DNA from: Caenorhabditis elegans
Lineage: Eukaryota; Nematoda; Chromadorea; Rhabditida; Rhabditidae
Direction of reading: 5' to 3'
Assembly: GCF_000002985.6 (NCBI RefSeq)
Contig: NC_003279.8
Location: 12,896,001-12,960,000, forward strand
DNA length: 64,000 bases
Shown: piece by piece, positions 42,562 through 55,139 of the stretch
Position numbering within the stretch: the stretch's first letter is position 1
Layout of the letters: each line of letters opens with the position of its first letter
Notes under the pieces: model-generated
The model's database searches: none
What the model was told of the DNA's origin: nothing
The model's input: only the letters and a program-made list of their open reading frames with translations
Program-made: the position numbers and the translations under genes

Positions 42562-45500
42562 ATGGTGCATCTCAACAAAACAATTCAGGAGGGTGATAAC
42601 CCGGATCTCACTGCCGAACGCTTGACGGCAACATTTGATACTCATGCGATGGCTGCACAGATTTATGGGGGAGAAATGGTAAGCTATCTAGTCAAAATGG
42701 AATATTTGAATAACTGTCTCTAATGTTTCCAGCGCGCCCGTCGTCGTCGTGAGATCACCGCGAAGCTTGCAGAAATCCCAGAGCTCCATGACTCGATGCC
42801 ACTTCCGTATATGACAAGAGAGGAGAAAATTATGGAAAGTGCTAGGAAACTGACGGTTTTGACACAAAGAATGTCAGAGATCATTGATCCAACTGATGCA
42901 GGCGAGTTGTATCATTTGAACAAGTAAGTGGACTTTTTTCTTGGACTAATACCCTTCGTTTGACAGGCTTAGGATTTTTCCTAAAATTACATGGAAAATT
43001 AATTTAGAAATCAGATTCAGCATATGAAATAGTTTTTGGTACAAAAATTTTATTATGATAACGTAAAAATAAGGAAAAGCAATTCTTTGGGATCTCATGA
43101 GATTTTTGAAAACATCGCCGAACTTTCATTTTTTTTTTACGTGCGAAACCATCCAGATTAAGGGCGATTCTAAAGAAGTTACGCTCACTGTACTTTAGTT
43201 TATCATATCAAAAATCAAAGTAGAATAATACAAAAATACAAGTTTAATAATGAAAGAGCTCTTCAAACTGAGCATTTTCCCAGAAAATCAATAATTTTCC
43301 AGCGAAGTTCTCGGAATCGAAGGAAATCCTATGGCTCTTCACGGTGTGATGTTCATTCCAGCCCTCAACGCTCAAGCTAGTGATGAGCAGCAAGCCAAGT
43401 GGCTCATTCGAGCGCTCCGACGAGAAATCATCGGAACCTACGCCCAAACTGAAATGGGTCATGGCACAAATCTTCAAAATCTGGAAACAACTGCTACTTA
43501 TGACATTGGAACTCAGGAGTTTGTGCTTCACACTCCAAAGATCACCGCATTGAAGTGGTGGCCAGGGAATCTTGGAAAAAGCAGCAACTATGCAGTTGTA
43601 GTTGCACATATGTATATAAAGGGAAAGAACTTTGGACCACATACCTTCATGGTTCCATTGAGAGACGAGAAAACTCACAAACCACTTCCAGGGATTACAA
43701 TTGGAGATATTGGACCAAAAATGGCTTATAATATTGTAGACAATGGATTCCTAGGCTTCAACAACTACCGTATCCCAAGAACGAATCTTTTGATGAGACA
43801 TACCAAAGTAGAGGCTGACGGGACTTATATCAAACCACCACATGCAAAGATCAATTACTCTGCAATGGTACATGTGAGAAGTTATATGCTTACTGGACAG
43901 GCGATTATGTTGTCGTATGCGTTGAATATTGCAACAAGATACTCGGCAGTGAGAAGACAGGGGCAGATTGATAAAAAGTAAGTTGGAACTTTTATGAATA
44001 AGATCTGAAGAATACCAACTACTATTAGTAAAATAAAAAAGGGTTATAGGTTGAATTTCTTGGGTTGAGCTATCTCTAAATATATTTTTCATAACTAAAA
44101 AGCTTATTTCATGGCTTGAAAATAGATTCGTCTTTAGTAAGAATGATCATAACTATAACTATACATCAATACTTTTATGTGCATACCTATGTAGTACGTC
44201 TATTACCTTTATATATAGAAGTTCCGTAAATAACAGACTTCGCTGTGCCACTCACAACTTACATAACTTCTCAGTTTTGTTACTGTTACGAATTACGAAC
44301 TACGATATGAATTACGCCTGTTAAACAATACAACGTAAATGTTACGAAAAATGTTACGTTTGATCAACAAAAAATGCGGGAATTTTCCCCCAGGAAAATG
44401 TGACGTCATCACGCAAAATCAGTTGAAAAATCTGCATCTCTTCTCCCGCATTTTTCGTAGAACAAACCAAAATGGGACACTTTGACACCACGTGCGAATT
44501 ACGAGAAACTTAATTACTTGCAAACCCCATCCTCACTTATCCTCTTTCCAGTGAACCAGAGGTAAAAGTGCTCGAGTACCAAACCCAGCAGCACCGTCTC
44601 TTCCCATTCATCGCCCGTGCCTACGCTTTCCAGTTTGCTGGTGCCGAGACCGTGAAGCTTTACGAACGAGTACTCAAGGAGATGAAATCTGGAAATGTGT
44701 CTCTTATGGCTGACTTACATGCATTGACTTCTGGTTTAAAATCAGTTGTTACTCATCAAACTGGAGAAGGTATCGAACAAGCGAGAATGGCTTGTGGTGG
44801 GCATGGATATTCTATGGTAGGAATGTTATAATTGAAATTGCAAATTCTAAAGGAATGTTTCAGGCTAGTTACATCTCTGAAATCTACGGAGTTGCAATTG
44901 GAGGATGCACGTATGAAGGAGAAAATATGGTTATGCTTCTTCAACTCGCTCGTTACCTCGTCAAATCCGCTGCCCTTGTGAAGTCCGGAAAAGCTTCTCA
45001 GCTTGGACCACTGGTAGCCTACTTGGGCGCCAGAAGTGAGCCAACTAGCCTGATAGATAGAGTTCCAAATGGTGGAATCACGGAATACATCAAGACATTC
45101 CAACATATCGCAAAGAGACAGACGTTGAAGGCTGCCAACAAGTTCTTCGGATTAATGGAGAATGGAGAAAAGAGAGAAATCGCCTGGAACAAGTCATCCG
45201 TGGAGTTGAATAGGGTATGTTTGACTTATGCTTGTGATTTTTGAGAATACGAGTGATGGTACATTGTGGCCTTGATGTCCATTTGCCCATTTCCTTGCAG
45301 AAAATGCAAAACCTGCAAAACTTTAGATGCACTTTTGAGCTTGTTTATCAATATTTGTCAACAATCATTGAATTCTTATCAGTTGTCCCTGCAACCTTAC
45401 TAGGAAAATTAGTTCAAACACCAAAATGTTGGAAAAGTGCATTTGCTATGTAGCAAAAACTGGTGAAATCTGGTAGAATTTTGTAAATCCGAAACCTTTT

Positions 45501-46120
45501 TTGGGCTCTATATTAGGGTGCATACTAGATACCAGAGCCGTATTTAAAGTTAAAGATGACTAAAGATTCTGAACACACTAGCTTAAGACATTGTAACAAA
45601 AGCGACACTCTTAAAATTAAAAGTCCGAAAAGTATATATTTCTAGGCGAGTCGCCTCCACACCCGCCTCTTCATCGTCGAAGCCTTTGCCAGACGAGTCA
45701 ACGAAATCGGAGATATCACCATCAAAGAGGCTCTCAGCGATCTCCTCCATCTTCACGTCAACTATGAACTTTTGGATGTTGCCACGTATGCACTGGAAGA
45801 TGGATTCATGTCATCCACTCAGTTGGATTATGTCAGAGATCAATTGTACTTCTATCTCCAGAAAATTCGACCAAACGCAGTTTCATTGCTAGATTCCTGG
45901 GAGTTTAGTGATAGAGAGCTGAGATCTGTAAGTTCCAAAGCTAATGGGTTCTAAAATTAAATAACTGAAATTTCAGGTCCTAGGCCGCCGTGATGGTCAT
46001 GTCTACGAGAACCTTTTCAAGTGGGCAAAGGAAAGTCCGTTGAACAAGACAGATGTTCTTCCGTCAGTGGATACATATTTGAAGCCAATGATGGAAAAAG
46101 CCAGGCAGAGCAAGCTATAA
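42562..46120 (+). CDS. acox-1.1: Peroxisomal acyl-CoA oxidase ACOX-1.1
   Basis: Exons 42562-42678, 42733-42923, 43303-43977, 44552-44816, 44864-45214, 45646-45927 and 45977-46120 encode 674 residues. FAD-dependent acyl-CoA oxidase: first step of peroxisomal beta-oxidation, acyl-CoA plus O2 to trans-2-enoyl-CoA plus H2O2; in C. elegans it shortens ascaroside side chains. Landmarks: TEMGHGTNL at 152-160, [16 protein letters not shown], the flavin-side motif [12 protein letters not shown] ending at 416, and the catalytic base Glu434 in [11 protein letters not shown]-terminal ARQSKL is a canonical PTS1 peroxisome signal. The protein matches my memory of the crystallised ACOX-1.1 and its E434 mutant. 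From mid-exon 4 the silent-site pattern switches to that of its neighbours (see findings). First of four tandem genes; an AT-rich 570-bp intron 3 is unremarkable. Confidence 0.93.
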
Positions 46121-46307
46121 TTCTAATTTATATTTTTGATTTTTTTTTCTCTTGCATACTCTTTGCTTATACTGTTAAATATTTGAAAATGCAAACATTG
46201 CACTTATAAATAGTACAGGCCAATAATCACAACTCCGCCCATCACTCCTTTTATACCCTTTCCATCAGTTCATCCATCCATTCTTCTTTTTTGTTGATAT
46301 CAGTAAC
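46121..46307. promoter_or_regulatory. Short acox-1.1/acox-1.2 intergenic spacer
   Basis: Only 187 bases separate stop and start. It contains GGCCAATAATCACAACTCCG, a CCAAT-like and GC-box-like stretch, then TTTTATACCC (TATA-like). TTGATATCAG lies just four bases before the ATG as a splice acceptor. The spacing allows either a compact own promoter or operon-like trans-splicing; sequence alone cannot decide. Confidence 0.4.
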
Positions 46308-49300
46308 ATGGCGAACCGATCAATTCGTGATGGAGATAACCCCGAATTGCTGGAAGAACGGAGGATGGCAACTTTTGATACGGATAAGATGGCAGCGGTG
46401 ATCTATGGAAGTGAAGAGGTAAGGACTGCAAACTACAAACTATTGATTACAAGCTTTATTAGGCTAATAGAAAATCAGATTATACATAATTTTAGTATGA
46501 ATCAAGAGTTATCAAAGCTGAAATTTTATAATGTTTTAAAGCACAATGGAATGTATACATACATGTTCTTGAAAAATATTGTATACCTTAAGTGGAGACC
46601 ATGTATGTTTCGCACCGTATAACTTAATCAGTTAGAACGACATGTTCCACCACGTGGCATTGAACAATAAAATCCCTGTAATTCCACAAAAATCAATTTT
46701 CGTCGTTTTCCCTTTGTCGGAAAAATTTTTTTTATTAGGTAAGATTAGATAGCCACTATTTTTTCTGAGAGATAGAGACCATAAAACGAAATACATATTC
46801 TGTCAATCAGCAGGAAAGTGCAAAAGTCAATGTTTCTAGTAGTGTGTAAAGGTTTCAGCAAACCATGAACATACATATGTATCAAGATTTTGGACAGTAA
46901 AGAAACAGGGAAATGAACTATCATAGTTTATGAGGGAAATTATCCCCGTCGATGCACCATGTTTCGAATGATTCAAACTTTGGTGCCTCACTTTGGTTGA
47001 TTGCATTTTTTTTTGAAATAATTAATTGTCAACTTATTAAATGAAAAAAAAACTGTCTTAATACATAGAAAATTATTTGTTCAGTTCGCTCGTCGCCGTC
47101 GTGAGATCACCGACGCCGTGTCCAAGATCCCTGAGCTCGCCGACATCAAGCCCTATCCATTTTTGACTCGAGAGGAGAAGGTGACCGAGGGCACCAGAAA
47201 AATATCGATTTTGACAAAATATCTGAATCAGCTGATTGATAGAGATAATGAAGAAGAAAGTTTGCACCTGCATCGGTAAGGATTTTCTTTTCAAATTCAG
47301 TGTGATTTGGTAGATCTCACTTAATTGTCTCATACGTCGGTTTTATTTAGGTTTATAGAAAATTTGTTAACTGGTACAGTATTGTTTATCTGCTTGCTTG
47401 CAACTTTGTTCTGAAGTATATGCTAGCGCCTACCGATTTCCGTCAAGAGCTTCCATGAAAAATTTTGAAAAAATAAACCTCAAATGTTTGCCACTTTTCC
47501 TTTAAACTTTTCTCACAATCAGGTAAATTCCCACTTTCCAGAGAAGTGATTGGCTACGAGGGTCATCCCTTCGCTCTCCATGACGCTTTGTTTATTCCAA
47601 CCCTTCAGTCACAGGCTAGTGATGAACAGCAGGAGAAATGGCTCGAGAGAGCTCGGCGACGAGAGATCATTGGATGTTATGCGCAAACTGAGCTCGGTCA
47701 CGGCTCAAATCTTAGGAATCTTGAAACAACTGCAGTCTATGACATTGCTTCCCAGGAGTTTGTACTACATACTCCTACGACAACGGCGTTGAAGTGGTGG
47801 CCTGGAGCACTTGGGAAGAGCTGTAACTATGCATTGGTTGTAGCTGAACTGATTATAAAGAGAAATAACTATGGCCCCCACTTTTTTATGGTGCAGCTGA
47901 GAGATGAAAAAACCCATATTCCACTAAAAGGCGTTACCGTAGGAGATATCGGGCCTAAAATGAACTTCAATGCGGCGGATAATGGGTACCTTGGGTTGAA
48001 CAACTTGAGAGTTCCACGAACAAATCTTTTGATGAGACATTGCAAAGTAGAGGCGGATGGGACGTATGTGAAGCCACCGCATGCAAAGATCGGGTACTCT
48101 GGAATGGTGAAGATCAGAAGTCAGATGGCTATGGAGCAGGGGTTGTTTTTAGCACATGCATTGACAATTGCAGCGAGGTATTCGGCAGTGAGGAGGCAAG
48201 GACATTTGGATGATAAGTGAGTTGAACAGTGGTTTTTATTGGACATAAAGTACCACAACTATTCAAATGTTATTTGCTCTATCTAGGAAACGTTTTTTGT
48301 CTTCAGATTTATCTTTAACCTACAGGGATCTCTGGAAAATTTGGAGCAAGTTGTGTAATTTTGTAAAAAATTAAAATTGCAATGGTCACTGTCAAAAGGT
48401 AGCATAGCATGTAAACGTATTCACCTTTTTTTTCAGATTTTTTCGACAACCAAAAATTCTGAATTCACTTTGAAATTTGAACTAAAATCCGATGCCCAAT
48501 TAATCGTTAACCTTCAATTCTACCACCCAGAAATTCCAGGCAAGTCGAAGTAAAAGTCCTTGACTACCAGACCCAGCAGCATCGTCTATTCCCATCATTA
48601 GCCCGTGCGTATGCATTTATATTCACTGGATTTGAGACAATTCACTTATATTCTCAATTATTAAAAGATGTTGATATGGGTAATACATCTGGAATGGCTG
48701 ATTTACATGCATTGACTTCTGGTTTAAAATCAGTTGTTGCTCATGAAACTGGAGAAGGTATTGAACAGGCGAGGATGGCTTGTGGTGGACATGGATACTC
48801 TATGGTAGGTTTTGAAAATCAAGTAAAAAAGAAAAAGCATTTTATGGAGTTGTTTCAGGCTAGTTATATATCTGTCGTATATGGGATTGCTATTGGCGGA
48901 TGCACTTATGAAGGGGAGAACATGGTGATGCTCCTGCAACTTGCACGGTATTTAGTGAAATCCGTGGAACTTATCAAGGCCGGTAAAGCTAAGAAATTAG
49001 GACCAGTGGCATCATATCTAGCAGACAAGAGTGATGAAACTGATCTAACCAGCCTGAATGGATATGTAAAGATGTTCGAGAACATGGCTAGAAGGCAGGC
49101 TTGGAAAGCAACAGAGAAATTCTTGAAATTGATGGAAAGTGGGGAATCAAGAGAAGTGGCATGGAATAAATCAGCAGTGGAGTTGACTAGAGTAAGTTTA
49201 TCTACAACATTTACCACTATTGAGTTCCAAAAGCTCTGATGTGGTTTTTTTCGTGGTTCAAAAATATACAATAGAAATCTAGATCCAAACTATGTCGTTC

Positions 49301-50530
49301 AGTTGTTTGCCCAATTTTCGAAGATACACAAAGAAAGGCCTGTAGACATATCATTATTATTATAAGTTATTAAAACTAAAAAATATCCCAATAAAAAAAT
49401 GCGGTAATTTATATGCCAAGGTCAGTTTTTTTGATTGAACTGGAAGCTTCTGGACCCTAGAAAATTTTTGTAATTAAATTCTGAAAGCCCTTAAAATTTG
49501 AAACAAGTCCCCGAAGAAACATTTTCAAAAAAGTTCATTTTAAGGCAATTTTTAAAGTTATGAAAACTACATAAATTCTCCCAAAAAAAATGCGCCTAAA
49601 ATTTGAAAAAAATCTGGAAAGTGCTAAAATTTTCTGAAAAGATCTGGAAAAGTCTAGAATTTTTTAAAATAAAAGTTGGAAAGTTTTAGAATTTTCTTGA
49701 AAGTCCGCAAAACTTCAGGAAATTGTGTAACTGTACAAAAATGTTACATGAGCAATTTAAAATTTATTAGAACAATTTAGCGTTCGCCAGTACGCAAATT
49801 GTGCATGCGAACGACTGGTTGTATATAATTTGTATTGCTACTAGGAAATAATATCTGGCAAGCATAGTTATGTAAATTAAAACACACAGTTAACAAAAGT
49901 GCAACAGATAGTAACCACCTTATCATTTAAATGCAACCTTCATTGGTTTGAAGAAATGTTTTGGTTTTTGAACCAAATTCTTAAAAAGGGTGTGCAAATA
50001 CTGATACTTTAAAAAAAATTAGAATGTTGCAATGTATACCCAGAAATATCAATTTTTACACCCAGCAATTTCAGGCTAGCCGTCTACACACCCGTCTATT
50101 CATAATCGAAGCTTTTATGAGAAGAGTGTCTCGAATTGAAGATATTCCAGTGAAAGAGGTTCTAACAGATCTTCTCCATCTTCATGTCAACTATGAACTA
50201 TTGGATGTTGCCACGTATGCACTGGAATTCATGTCATTCACTCAGTTGGATTATGTTAGAGATCAACTATATTTGTATCTGGAGAAGATTCGACCAAATG
50301 CAGTATCTCTAGTTGACTCTTTTCAGATTAGTGATATGCAATTGAGATCTGTAAGTATTTTGGGACAATGTAGTTATGAAACACAGAGGTTTTAGGTCCT
50401 TGGCCGCCGGGATGGTCACGTCTACGAGAATCTCTTCAAATGGGCAAAGTCAAGTCCCTTGAACAACGCAGATGTTCTACCGTCAGTCGAGAAGTACTTA
50501 AAGCCTATGATGGAAAAGGCGAAGCTTTAA
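46308..50530 (+). CDS. acox-1.2: Peroxisomal acyl-CoA oxidase, second in tandem (probably ACOX-1.2)
   Basis: Exons 46308-46418, 47085-47275, 47542-48216, 48540-48804, 48859-49191, 50075-50350 and 50396-50530 join in phase to 661 residues. Same intron pattern as acox-1.1. [48 protein letters not shown] and [10 protein letters not shown] (catalytic Glu) are all kept. The C-terminus MEKAKL is an AKL-type PTS1. Compared with acox-1.1 it lacks two residues in the ALE(DG)FMS loop and has a shorter segment after LGP.VSYL. It should perform the same oxidase step with its own chain-length preference; the differing N-terminal half suggests altered substrate choice. The number in the symbol assumes order along the cluster and is less certain than the family. 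Introns 1 (666 bp) and 5 (883 bp) are AT-rich without genes. Confidence 0.88.
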
Positions 50531-50946
50531 CTTTTTAATTTTTCTTATATTACTTTTAAAAAATAAATACGTCAACAGACTAAAGAGAGCAACAAATACA
50601 AACTATTCAAAATCATCACAGACCAACTGATGTATACATATGTGATAAGAAATTGATAAATATTGGCAACATTTTTCAGAATGCAAACAATTATTGTTGC
50701 ACTTTAATAATGATGATTTTTTTTCTTAAATTACACTTTTTACAATTTTTTGTATATAACAGTTAGTTAATTGGTTCTTACAGTCCTCATTGAGGATTTT
50801 ATGGCATTGTTCTAGTTCTACCTGAATTTGGAAAATTTTTCAAATATTCTATCTCATATGTTGTGTTATAAAATCAAATATTATAAAAACGAAACTCCTG
50901 CAAATGTAATGTATTCCTTTAAGTTTTCCGATTTTCAGACTGTACA
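50531..50946. other. Spacer between acox-1.2 and acox-1.3
   Basis: AAAAAATAAATACG at about 50558 is a likely polyadenylation signal. The spacer is otherwise AT-rich, ending in CCGATTTTCAG at 50938, eight bases before the next ATG, a probable trans-splice acceptor. Confidence 0.5.
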
Positions 50947-53900
50947 ATGAGCTCAATTTGCAAAGGAGATAACTCAGATCTCACAGAAGAACGAAAGAAT
51001 GCGACTTTTGATACGGATAAGATGGCTGCCGTGATATATGGACGTGAAGAGGTAAGGGGGGCAAATAGACTACAAATTACAGGCAGCAAAAGGCCAAATG
51101 GCGTATGAAAATGCCGTAGACGGTTCGATGGTGAACAACTGAGGCCCGCGGTTAGTCCGTCCCCGGCAGAAAGTGCATCCATTCAACTGCCTGATTTTTG
51201 GTCGTCCAGGCTTTAAAATTTTAGTTTTTGGGAAAATTTACTTTTTTTTTGTCACTCTACCGGCCTGAAATATGCTTTAAAATTCAGCTTAGAATCTCCG
51301 TTGGCTTTTCCAGATTGCTAGTCGCCGTCGACAACTCACTGAATCCATCTCCCGGATCCATGAGCTTGCAGAATCCAAACCCCTAGTTTTCATGACACGA
51401 GAGGAAAAAATCGCTGAGTCCTGTAGAAAGCTGGAGGTTTTGAGTCGACACTGGAATCAGACCCCGTTCAACAGAGACAACGAAGAAGATGCACTGCACA
51501 TCTACAGGTATTAGTTGGAGCAAACTTGCAACTAATGATCACTTTTCAGAGAGGTATTGGGGATGGAGGGACATCCGTTGGCGCTTCACGATACAATGTT
51601 CATACCGACTTTGGTTGCACAGGCGAGCCAAGAGCAGCAGGAGAAGTGGTTGGGGAGAGCTAGAAGGAAGGAGATTATTGGATGTTATGCACAGACCGAG
51701 ATGGGTCATGGTGAGTATTGGGGTTATTTACTTGTATGCCGTATCGTTACAGTAATCTTGTCCATACTTGAAATAGTAGGAAGTCACAATTTGTTGAGAT
51801 ACTACATCTCGAGAGATGCTAGTAGGTTACAAATTTATAGCTAAAACTATCGATATTTGGGAAGAGCTCACCCTTCTTTGACCAACTTTTAGAGCAAGAC
51901 CGTCTAGAAGGCTTGATGAAGTCTGAAGCTTGAAGCTTTGAAGCTTGAAGTCTGATCCAGAAACTTATCCAAAATATGACTCAATCTTCGACCAAGATTC
52001 GAAAATGTTCTGCTCACTCTTAGAATTTTTAATTATTAGCGCTCAGTCGTAGGTCAAAGAATGAACCGCCATGTTCAGAAATAACAATAAAATGTAGGTT
52101 TTAGGTACCAATCTCCGAAAACTTGAAACCACAGCCACCTACTCCCCGGACACCCAGGAATTCATCCTGAACACCCCAACCATCACAGCTCTCAAATGGT
52201 GGCCCGGAGCACTCGGGAAGAGTTCCAACAACGCTATAGTAGTTGCTAATTTGCTTATCAAAGACCAAAACTATGGACCACATCCTTTCATGGTTCAACT
52301 GAGAGATGAGAAGACTCATATTCCACTAAAAGGAATCGTAGTTGGAGATATTGGCCCGAAAATGGCATTCAATGGAGCGGATAATGGATATCTTGGCTTC
52401 AATAACCACCGAATTCCAAGAACAAATCTTTTGATGAGACATACCAAAGTAGAAGCAAATGGGACTTATATAAAACCTTCTCATGCAAAGATTGGGTACT
52501 CGAGTATGGTAAAAGTGAGAAGTCGAATGGCAATGGATCAGGGATTGTTCTTAGCATCGGCTTTGGTAATAGCTGTGAGATACTCGGCAGTGAGGAGACA
52601 AGGTTTCTTGGAAGACAAGTGAGTAATTTGATGTAGTTTTACATGAAGTTTCCCAGAATATCAACAATATCAGAGCGAACTTCTTTAGAACGTTTAACAA
52701 ACGTCAAAATTTAATAGTGTTGCAGAACCCAAAAAGTAAAAGTCCTTGACTACCAGACCCAGCAGCATCGTCTATTCCCATCATTAGCCCGTGCCTATGC
52801 ATTTATATTTACTGGATTTGAGACAATTCACTTATATTCTCAATTATTAAAAGATGTTGATATGGGTAATACATCTGGAATGGCTGATTTACATGCATTG
52901 ACTTCTGGTTTAAAATCTGTTGTTACTCATCAAACTGGAGAAGGTATCGAACAAGCGAGGATGGCTTGTGGTGAACATGGATATTCTATGGTAGGCTCTA
53001 AAATTAAAGAATAAAAAAATGTATAATAATGTTTCAGGCTAGTTATATCTCTGAAATCTATGGAGTTGCAATTGGAGGATGTACTTATGAAGGGGAAAAT
53101 ATGGTAATGCTTCTGCAACTTGCACGGTATTTAGTGAAGTCCGTGGAACTTATCAAATCCGGAGAAGAAAAGAAGCTAGGACCAATGGTGTCATATCTAG
53201 CAGCTAAAGGTGGCCACCCTGATCTATCAAGTCTGAATGGATATGTAACAGCTTTCGAGCATATGGCTAGAAGGCAGGCTTGGAAAGCAACAGAGAAATT
53301 CTTGAAATTGATGGAAACTGGAGAATCAAGAGAAGTGGCGTGGAATAAATCAGCAGTGGAGTTGACTAGAGTGAGTTTAGAAAAAAATCAGTACTTAAAC
53401 CGTAGCCTAATAGATTGTGAGCTCAGCGAGCATTGAGCTCGGAAAGTACTATGAACAGAGGTGGTAAATTCACTGAAAATATGGTTGAGTAATCCATCAA
53501 TAAAGTCGCTATAACTGTATTGACGGTTCAACCCACGACCTGCCTTTTCCGACTATATTCAGAAAAAACCCGTAATCTGCAAAAATAAATTTCCATGGCT
53601 CAAAATTTACATAACATTTTCTGATAGTTCTCCAAAATTCTCCAATAAAATTCTCCAGTAGTTTTTTTACATTGGCAAATTGGCAAATTGGAAAATAATA
53701 TTTTTATAATGTTTTTTGACTACTCGAGCCGTTGTTTTCTTTTCTGTTCAGTTTAGCTGTCTCTAAATTTGTATCACAATTTTTTAAAGCGAATTTTGAT
53801 GTTTTCCCACATTAGTTTTATCATTTTTAACCCCATAAAACCACGACCCTTCCAGTGAAGTCACAAACTGTCTCGAATTTCAATTTTCTTGTCAAGTCTC

Positions 53901-54991
53901 AAAAAAGACAGTTTTATCAGTTTCCGATAAGGCAAAATGTTGCGATTTGTTGATTTGAACCTTATCAACAGTAAAATGAATTGCCTTTGTTTGTAGGCAC
54001 TTTCGTAGACATTTGTGTCTTGAGAGGTTTGTGAAGTGGGAGACGATGAGAGTAGACTGAAATAAGTACATAATCGTTGAAAAACATGTTTCTGGATAAC
54101 TTTAAGCCAGTTTTAGGCCCAGAATGTATCGAGATCTAAATTCTTGGACATTATTTTTCAATTAGATACATATAGTTAGACGAGATATTATTTATTACAG
54201 TGTATTTTTTCTACACTTCTACGACCTTAAAGGAGATTCATTCAAAATGGTACCGCCACGCGCTCCAAAAATCAATGGATAGCGCGTGGCGAGACCATTT
54301 TGCACAAATGCGCCCTTCTTTAAAGTCGTGGAAGAGTAGAAAAAATACATTGTATTTCTTGCCATTTTTAAAGTCGTAGCTCGTAAAGTCGTAGCATATT
54401 TTTCAATTATTTTGTTTTGAATAACTTAAAGACGTTGATCGAACTACATAGTTCAAAAGTCTTTTTTTAAGCTGTTCCAGACAGAATATATTAAAGTTAC
54501 AATCATCCTTCTTTCAACTATCAATCAAGTGCTTACAGGCTAGTCGTCTACACACCCGTCTATTCATAATCGAAGCTTTCATGAGAAGAGTGTCTCGAAT
54601 TGAAGATATTCCAGTGAAAGAGGTTCTAACAGATCTTCTCCATCTTCATGTCAACTATGAACTATTGGATGTTGCCACGTATGCACTGGAATTCATGTCA
54701 TCCACTCAGTTGGATTATATCAGAGATCAACTATATTTATATCTGGAGAAGATTCGACCAAGTGCAGTATCTCTAGTTGACTCTTTCCAGATTAGTGATA
54801 TGCAATTGAGATCTGTAAGTTTTTGGAATAATTTTTCTATGAAAAACATGTTTTAGGTTCTTGGCCGCCGGGATGGTAATGTCTACGAGAATCTCTTCAA
54901 GTGGGCAAAGTCGAGTCCCTTGAACAAATCTGATGTTCTACCGTCAGTCGATAAGTACTTGAAGCCTATGATGGAAAAGGCGAAGCTTTGA
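50947..54991 (+). CDS. acox-1.3: Acyl-CoA oxidase, third in tandem (probably ACOX-1.3), with CGEHG substitution
   Basis: Exons 50947-51051, 51314-51507, 51550-51710, 52105-52618, 52726-52990, 53038-53370, 54539-54814 and 54857-54991 encode 660 residues. An extra intron splits the G of TEMGHG|TNL; the first two genes lack it. The catalytic Glu in [10 protein letters not shown] and the AKL-type PTS1 are present. At residue 408 the family motif ACGGHGYS reads ACGEHGYS (GGT GAA CAT at about 52968-52976). Gly-Gly there packs against the flavin in acyl-CoA oxidases, so a Glu may weaken FAD binding or activity; ACOX subunits form homo- and heterodimers, so a partner role is possible. Exons 5-8 are almost identical to those of the next gene. 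Intron 6 (1.17 kb) holds a MITE. Symbol number inferred from order. Confidence 0.86.
54201..54349. repeat. Small palindromic MITE in acox-1.3 intron
   Basis: TGTATTTTTTCTACACTTCT is mirrored by AGAGTAGAAAAAATACA. Inside, AAAATGGTACCGCCACGCGC is mirrored by GCGCGTGGCGAGACCATTTT. The core hairpin is strong. Confidence 0.8.
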
Positions 54992-55139
54992 ACTGGCGTC
55001 TAACCTTGTAGTCTTATCAATTATAAAAACTTCCACCCGCCCTGGTACTCAGCACATTTCTGTAAACAAAACTGTATTTATAAACCGTGTTTTATTATTG
55101 TTGAACTCTCTATTACTTTCTAAATTTTTTAAGAGTACT

